Positions 5,082-10,077 of a stretch of 10,077 bases of DNA are shown here, piece by piece (position 1 is the first letter of the stretch; each line of letters starts with the position of its first letter). Under the pieces are notes generated by a model that was given only the letters and a program-made list of their open reading frames with translations, was not told where the DNA came from and did no database searches. The position numbers were made by a program, and so were the translations under genes. This DNA is from Desulfobacteraceae bacterium (GTDB lineage: Bacteria; Desulfobacterota; Desulfobacteria; Desulfobacterales; Desulfobacteraceae): assembly GCA_024225895.1 (NCBI GenBank), contig JAAEMC010000810.1:1-10077 (forward strand), given 5' to 3'.

Positions 5082-8000
5082 ATGACAGTAGAACCAGAAG
5101 CATATAAATTAAAAAATTCAGTGAAAGTGGTAACTGCCACTTCGCTTTTTGACGGCCATGATGCCTCTATCAACATTATGAGAAGGATTTTACAGGATTC
5201 GGGTGCCGAGGTTATTCATATCGGCCACAATCGGAGCGCAAAAGAGGTGGTGGATGCGGCCATAGAAGAAGATGCCCAGGGAATTGCCGTTTCCAGCTAC
5301 CAGGGCGGCCATATGGAATATTTTACATACATGGTTGACCTGCTCAAAGAACAGGGGGCACCTCACATTAAGATTTTTGGCGGCGGCGGCGGAGTCATCA
5401 TACCTTCAGAAATGAAAGAGTTGCATGAATACGGGGTAACCAGGATTTATTCTCCTGAAGACGGCGCTAAAATGGGACTCCAGGGAATTATCAACGATAA
5501 GCTTCAAGCCATGGACGCGCCTTGTGTGGATTTTGACAATTTAGACTATGACCGGCTCAATGTGGAGAATAAATACATCACAGCCCAATTCATATCTGCT
5601 GTCCAGGAGGCAAAAGCCAACAACAAAGAGAAATTTGATGAGATTCTGTTGAAAATTTCTAAGGCCGCCCGGAAAAGTGATATTCCGGTGATCGGTATGA
5701 CTGGAACAGGCGGGGCTGGAAAATCTTCTTTAACCGATGAATTGATACTTCGAATTTTAATGGATCTTCCGGACATAAACATTGCCATTATTTCCTGTGA
5801 TCCTTCCAGAAGAAAGACCGGCGGGGCATTACTGGGAGACCGGATTCGAATGAACTCCATAGAGTCCGGCAGGGTATACATGCGCTCCCTTGCAACACGA
5901 CGTTCCCAGACAGAGCTTCCAGATGCATTGCCAGATGCTGTTACCGTTGCCAAGGCTTCCGGTTATGACATTGTCATTGTGGAAACAGCGGGTATCGGAC
6001 AAGGTGATTCCAGAATTGTGGACATAGTGGATATTTCCGTCTATGTGATGACGGCAGAGTTCGGGGCACCATCCCAGCTGGAAAAGATTGATATGCTGGA
6101 TTATGCCGATATTGTGGCTGTGAATAAATATGAGAAAAAAGGCAGCGAAGATGCTTTGCGGGATGTCAGAAAACAGGTCCAGAGAAACCGAAAGACCTGG
6201 GATATGGATCCCAAGGAGTTACCGGTTTACGGTACAATTGCCTCCAAGTTCAATGATGACGGGGTGACAGCTTTTTATCAAGGGATTCTTTCTTTGATAA
6301 AAGAGAAAAAAGGCATTGTCTATGAATCCACCATTCCCCTTGTAGAAAAAAAGGAATCCACCTCAAAGACCATTATCATCCCGGGGGAAAGAACAAGGTA
6401 TCTTGCTGAGATTGCAGATACAGTGCGGCAATATCACAAAACAACACAAGAACAGGCAAATGCCTTAAGCCAAAGAACCCATTTAACTGAAGCCCAAAAG
6501 GTCTTGGATGAATCCGGTATGGCGGATTTTCCCGAGGCACTGGAAAAATTAAAACAGACGGTTTTAGATGCAAAAGCCCTGGTAGATCCTGAAACAGATG
6601 AGATCGTAGCTTCCTATGCCCGAAGCAGGGATCTGTATTCCAAGGATGAATTTGTTTATAAGGTGCGTGGCAAGGAATTTAAGGTGCCGTTAATCAAAAA
6701 ATCCTTATCCCATTCCAAGATATCCAAGATATCTCTGCCCGGGTTTGAAGATTCGGCAGAACAGTATAAGTGGACGCGAAGGGAAAATTTTGCAGGCAAT
6801 TTCCCTTATACTGCAGGAGTTTTTCCGCTGAAAAGAGCAGATGAAGATCCTACAAGAATGTTTGCCGGAGAAGGCGGCCCTGCCGATACCAATGAGCGGT
6901 TTAAGCTGCTTTCAGCAAGTTATCCCGCAAAAAGGCTCTCCACGGCATTTGATGCTGTCACCCTGTTTGGATGTGATCCGGACAGAAGACCTGATATTTA
7001 TGGTAAGATCGGCACCTCAGGCGTCAGTATCTGTACTCTGGATGATGTGAAAGTCCTTTATGACGGATTTGATCTGTGCGCACCCAATACCTCGGTCTCC
7101 ATGACCATCAACGGTCCGGCCCCCATGATGCTGGCAATGTTCATGAATACAGCCATAGCCCAGCAGATGGATCTGTTTAGACAAAAAAAGAATCGAAAGC
7201 CCAATGAAGATGAGATTAAAGAAATCAGACAGCATGCCCTCTCCAATGTCAGGGGAACGGTTCAAGCCGATATTTTAAAAGAAGATCAGGGGCAGAATTC
7301 CTGTATTTTTTCCATTGAATTTGCATTGAAAATGATGGGGGATATTCAGCAGTATTTTATTGATAATATGGTTCGCAATTTTTATTCAGTATCTATTTCC
7401 GGATATCATATTGCCGAAGCCGGTGCCAATCCCATCAGTCAGCTGGCATTTACCCTGGCCAACGGCTTCACCTATGTTGAATATTATTTAGCCCGTGGTA
7501 TGGATATTAATAGTTTTGCACCGTCACTATCTTTTTTCTTTTCCAATGGCATGGACCCGGAATATACGGTGATAGGGAGGGTGGCTAGAAGGATTTGGGC
7601 CGTGGCCATGAAATACAAGTACGGGGGCAACGAGCAGTCCCAGAAGCTTAAATACCACATCCAGACATCGGGCAGATCTTTGCATTCCATGGATATTCAG
7701 TTCAATGATATAAGGACAACTCTCCAGGGGCTTTGTGCCATTTATGATAATTGTAACAGCCTCCACACCAATGCGTTTGATGAAGCCATTACTACACCTT
7801 CCACAGAATCAGTGCGCAGGGCGCTGGCCATCCAGTTGATTATCAATCGGGAATGGGGGCTGGCCGTAAATGAAAATCCATTGCAGGGTAGTTTTATTGT
7901 TGATGAACTCACCGACCTGGTGGAAGAAGCAGTCCTCATCGAATTTGAAAAAATGACGGAAAGGGGCGGTGTGCTGGGTGCCATGGAAACAGGATACCAA

Positions 8001-8357
8001 CGGGGCAAGATCCAGGAAGAATCTTTATATTATGAATATCTGAAACATACGGGCAAACACCCGATAATTGGTGTGAATACCTTTGAAGACCCTGATATGA
8101 ATTATACGGATATGACGGAAAACCTTGAGCTTGCCCGGGCCACAGATGAACAAAAAGACGAACAGCTTGCAAGGCTGGGAAGGTTCAAAACAAGCAACCA
8201 GGATAAGTCTGAATCAGCTTTGGAAAAACTAAAGCAAACCGCCTTGAATGGGGAAAATATATTTGCCGAACTCATGGAAACAGTGAAAAGCTGTTCTTTG
8301 GGCAGTATCACCCAGGCTTTGTATGAGGTAGGCGGAAAATATAGACGGAACATGTAA
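5082..8357 (+). CDS. icmF: Fused isobutyryl-CoA mutase (B12 domain + MeaB-type G-protein + mutase)
   Basis: A 1091-residue adenosylcobalamin enzyme that reversibly rearranges isobutyryl-CoA and n-butyryl-CoA; some IcmFs also interconvert isovaleryl- and pivalyl-CoA. Domain order is that of IcmF. The B12-binding domain is about 13-145, with DGHDASIN (24-31; H26 the lower cobalt ligand), SSYQGG (71-76) and a glycine run at 100-104. The G-protein chaperone domain is about 200-415, with Walker A GTGGAGKS (208-215), CDPSRRKTGGALLGDR (239-254), ETAGIGQGD (301-309) and NKYE (348-351). After a linker, the substrate-binding TIM barrel and C-terminal part run from about 560 to 1091. F594 in TRMFAGEG and Q738 in DQGQNSC match the isobutyryl-type pocket, where methylmalonyl-CoA mutase has Tyr and Arg. 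H776 in SGYHIAEAGA is the active-site His. ATG 5082 has AAAGGAG five bases upstream. The built-in chaperone explains the lack of a separate meaB here. Confidence 0.96.
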   Translation: MTVEPEAYKLKNSVKVVTATSLFDGHDASINIMRRILQDSGAEVIHIGHNRSAKEVVDAAIEEDAQGIAVSSYQGGHMEYFTYMVDLLKEQGAPHIKIFGGGGGVIIPSEMKELHEYGVTRIYSPEDGAKMGLQGIINDKLQAMDAPCVDFDNLDYDRLNVENKYITAQFISAVQEAKANNKEKFDEILLKISKAARKSDIPVIGMTGTGGAGKSSLTDELILRILMDLPDINIAIISCDPSRRKTGGALLGDRIRMNSIESGRVYMRSLATRRSQTELPDALPDAVTVAKASGYDIVIVETAGIGQGDSRIVDIVDISVYVMTAEFGAPSQLEKIDMLDYADIVAVNKYEKKGSEDALRDVRKQVQRNRKTWDMDPKELPVYGTIASKFNDDGVTAFYQGILSLIKEKKGIVYESTIPLVEKKESTSKTIIIPGERTRYLAEIADTVRQYHKTTQEQANALSQRTHLTEAQKVLDESGMADFPEALEKLKQTVLDAKALVDPETDEIVASYARSRDLYSKDEFVYKVRGKEFKVPLIKKSLSHSKISKISLPGFEDSAEQYKWTRRENFAGNFPYTAGVFPLKRADEDPTRMFAGEGGPADTNERFKLLSASYPAKRLSTAFDAVTLFGCDPDRRPDIYGKIGTSGVSICTLDDVKVLYDGFDLCAPNTSVSMTINGPAPMMLAMFMNTAIAQQMDLFRQKKNRKPNEDEIKEIRQHALSNVRGTVQADILKEDQGQNSCIFSIEFALKMMGDIQQYFIDNMVRNFYSVSISGYHIAEAGANPISQLAFTLANGFTYVEYYLARGMDINSFAPSLSFFFSNGMDPEYTVIGRVARRIWAVAMKYKYGGNEQSQKLKYHIQTSGRSLHSMDIQFNDIRTTLQGLCAIYDNCNSLHTNAFDEAITTPSTESVRRALAIQLIINREWGLAVNENPLQGSFIVDELTDLVEEAVLIEFEKMTERGGVLGAMETGYQRGKIQEESLYYEYLKHTGKHPIIGVNTFEDPDMNYTDMTENLELARATDEQKDEQLARLGRFKTSNQDKSESALEKLKQTALNGENIFAELMETVKSCSLGSITQALYEVGGKYRRNM

Positions 8358-8456
8358 AAAACTATTTTGGAATCAACTTTTTTCATTGATTTTGTCTGTT
8401 AGAAGTGGTTGGTTGCAAGGTGGTTTTTTGTACTTAATTTAGGAGAAATATTAAAG

Positions 8457-9632
8457 ATGAGAAAAGCAGTAATTGTAAGTGCGGCAAGAACACCTTTAGG
8501 CAGCTTTGGCGGAACCTTAAGCAAAATAGGTGCAACCGACCTTGGCGCCCATGCGGTACGGGAAGCTATTACGCGTGCCGGTATAGATGAAAAAGAGGTC
8601 AATGAATGTATTATGGGTATGGTGCTTCCCTGCGGATATGGTCAGAACCCTGGAAAACAGGCAGCAGTTAAGGCCAATCTCCCCTGGGAAGTGGAATCCA
8701 TCACTGTGAATAAAGTATGCGGATCTTCCTTAAAAGCCGTTATGCTGGCAGCCCAGGCAATCCAATGTGGGGATGCAGATGTAGTGGTTGCCGGCGGCAT
8801 GGAAAATATGAGCATGGCGCCTTATTTCCTTAAAAAAGGCAGATGGGGCCATCGTATGGGACCTAGCAAAATAGACGACCATATGATGCATGACGGTCTC
8901 TGGGATATTGTCAATGATTTCCATATGGGCATGTCCAATGAGCTTTGCTCTGAAAAATGGGGCATGACAAGGGAAGACCAGGATGCATTTGCAGCGGAAT
9001 CCTATCGGCGTGCTAATGAATCCGTAAAATCCGGCAGATTTGTTGATGAAATTGTGCCTGTTGAGATTCCCCAGAGAAAAGGCGATCCAAAGATTTTTGA
9101 TACGGATGAGTGCCCCCAGGACACAGGTCTGGATTTTTTAACCAAAATGAGACCTGCCTTTAAAAAAGACGGTGTGGGTACGGCAGGAAATGCTTCAATC
9201 ATCAGTGACGGTGCATCTGCTCTTGTGGTGATGAGCGAGGAAAGGGCAAAAGAGCTGGGATGTAAAGTGATGGCAGAAATCGGTTCCCAGGCATCCTACG
9301 GCATTGAGATGAAATATGTTTTAATGGCACCCATCTATGCCATTCCCAAAGTTTTGAAAAAAGAGGGCATCAGCGCCTCTGATATTGATCTTTTTGAAAT
9401 CAACGAAGCCTTTGCCGGCACTTCGGTGGGGATTAACAAGGTATTGGAACTGGATCCTGAAAAAGTGAATGTGAACGGCGGTAGTGTCGCTTTAGGCCAT
9501 CCCATTGGAGCATCCGGCGCCAGGGTATTGACCACCCTTTTGCATGAGATGGAAAAACAAGATGTGAACAGAGGGCTTGCATCCCTGTGCCTGGGTGGCG
9601 GTGAAGCGGTAGCGATGATTGTTAACAGATAA
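8457..9632 (+). CDS. Thiolase (acetyl-CoA C-acetyltransferase family)
   Basis: A 391-residue type-II thiolase of standard length. It cleaves acetoacetyl-CoA (or another 3-ketoacyl-CoA) with CoA to give acetyl-CoA. The nucleophile is C88 in NKVCGSS. N316 in NEAFAGTS, H348 in GHPIGASG and C378 in SLCLGGGEA complete the active site; VAGGMENMS follows the first domain. ATG 8457 is chosen over an in-frame TTG at 8409. It has TTTAGGAG upstream (11-base spacing), gives the usual MRKAVIVSAARTPLG N-terminus, and the extra 16 residues have no family counterpart. It follows icmF after 99 bp with no convincing terminator and precedes the Hbd gene by 41 bp, so the three probably form one transcript. Beside IcmF and Hbd it would finish oxidation of butyryl-CoA to two acetyl-CoA. 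It could equally act on acetoacetyl-CoA from leucine breakdown. Confidence 0.94.
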   Translation: MRKAVIVSAARTPLGSFGGTLSKIGATDLGAHAVREAITRAGIDEKEVNECIMGMVLPCGYGQNPGKQAAVKANLPWEVESITVNKVCGSSLKAVMLAAQAIQCGDADVVVAGGMENMSMAPYFLKKGRWGHRMGPSKIDDHMMHDGLWDIVNDFHMGMSNELCSEKWGMTREDQDAFAAESYRRANESVKSGRFVDEIVPVEIPQRKGDPKIFDTDECPQDTGLDFLTKMRPAFKKDGVGTAGNASIISDGASALVVMSEERAKELGCKVMAEIGSQASYGIEMKYVLMAPIYAIPKVLKKEGISASDIDLFEINEAFAGTSVGINKVLELDPEKVNVNGGSVALGHPIGASGARVLTTLLHEMEKQDVNRGLASLCLGGGEAVAMIVNR

Positions 9633-9673
9633 TAAAGAAAAGATTACACTATATTAAGTTGTAAGGAGACAAT

Positions 9674-10077
9674 ATGAGTATTCAAAAGTTCGGCGTCATA
9701 GGTTCAGGCCAGATGGGAAACGGGATTGCACAGGTGGCAGCCGCCAGTGGTTTAGAAGTATTAATGAGTGATATCAAAGAAGAATTCTGTGAAAAGGGCG
9801 TTGCTTCCATTTCCAGGAATTTGGATTTTTTAGTGAAAAAAGAAAAAATTACAAGTGATGACAAAAGCGCTATCCTTGGCAGGATAAATACAACAGTGGA
9901 TCTCAAAGATATGGGATCCGTGGATTTTGTTGTGGAAGCAGCTGTTGAAAGAGAAGATCTTAAATTTGGTATTTTTAAAGACCTGGACAAGTTCTGTCCG
10001 CCGGAAGTCATTCTGTCCACCAATACCTCTTCTATCCCCATCGGCCGGATTGCTGCTCAGACTTCCCGGCCGGATAA
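9674..10077 (+). CDS. hbd: 3-hydroxybutyryl-CoA dehydrogenase, 5' part (cut by window edge)
   Basis: The first 134 codons of an NAD-dependent 3-hydroxyacyl-CoA dehydrogenase; the family is about 282 residues long. The Rossmann dinucleotide motif is FGVIGSGQMGNGIAQ (6-20), with an acidic residue ending strand 2 in MSDIK (31-35). VVEAAVEREDLK (86-97) and LSTNTSSIPI (115-124) follow; the serine of NTSS belongs to the family's active-site set. The sequence stops at RPDK, just before the block that would hold the catalytic His-Glu pair, so the active site cannot be fully checked. The pattern is close to clostridial Hbd. ATG 9674 is preceded by AAGGAG with seven-base spacing. It is co-directional with thiolase and icmF and would convert 3-hydroxybutyryl-CoA to acetoacetyl-CoA in the cytoplasm. 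Confidence 0.93.
   Translation, partial: MSIQKFGVIGSGQMGNGIAQVAAASGLEVLMSDIKEEFCEKGVASISRNLDFLVKKEKITSDDKSAILGRINTTVDLKDMGSVDFVVEAAVEREDLKFGIFKDLDKFCPPEVILSTNTSSIPIGRIAAQTSRPD

Noticed and set aside
8371..8391. AATCAA...TTGATT inverted repeat after icmF, considered as a terminator.
   Set aside because: Six A/T-rich pairs with a nine-base loop and no clean T-run afterwards; too weak, and the thiolase follows in the same direction.
8409..8456. Alternative TTG start adding 16 residues to the thiolase.
   Set aside because: The added residues have no counterpart in thiolases; ATG 8457 has AGGAG upstream and the standard N-terminus.

Overview
This window reads as chromosomal DNA of an anaerobic, fatty-acid-oxidising bacterium, most likely a sulfate reducer of the Desulfobacteraceae type. 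That placement is inferred from gene content (acyl-CoA dehydrogenase, biotin-type carboxyltransferase, a fused B12 mutase, and thiolase/Hbd of anaerobic style) and moderate base composition. No rRNA or other direct taxonomic marker is present. There are eight genes, two of them cut by the window edges, and no sign of phage, insertion sequence, tRNA or CRISPR.

Layout. Positions 1-2721 (minus strand) hold a tight operon read right to left: acyl-CoA dehydrogenase (GTG start), then an enoyl-CoA hydratase close to the AUH/methylglutaconyl-CoA hydratase type, then a methylcrotonyl-CoA-carboxylase-like carboxyltransferase beta subunit that runs off the left edge. Positions 2722-3105 hold a long, structured leader plus a sigma70-type promoter and a palindromic operator for that operon. 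Positions 3106-3978 (minus) encode a CheX-like protein carrying two tandem excisionase/MerR-like DNA-binding repeats, an unusual fusion. Positions 4006-4328 are a divergent control region. Positions 4329-10077 (plus) hold a TetR regulator (TTG start), the fused coenzyme-B12 isobutyryl-CoA mutase IcmF, a thiolase, and the start of a 3-hydroxybutyryl-CoA dehydrogenase.

How it works together. The same GAGCGCTC-centred palindrome lies just downstream of a TTGACA promoter in front of both operons (4264-4283 before tetR-icmF; 2952-2969 before the dehydrogenase operon). The spacing from the -35 box is nearly the same in both. The simplest reading is that the TetR protein represses itself and both operons until an acyl-CoA ligand appears. 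The enzymes allow isobutyryl-CoA to be isomerised to butyryl-CoA (IcmF; its two substrate-pocket residues are the isobutyryl-type Phe and Gln). Butyryl-CoA could then be oxidised through crotonyl-CoA, 3-hydroxybutyryl-CoA and acetoacetyl-CoA to two acetyl-CoA. The AUH-like hydratase and MCC-like carboxyltransferase instead point to leucine/isovalerate breakdown. The cluster may serve branched-chain acyl-CoAs in general.

The items most worth a second look are the CheX-HTH-HTH fusion between the two operons, the paired operators, a 9-bp helix able to hide the icmF ribosome binding site, and the repeat-like leader of the dehydrogenase operon.
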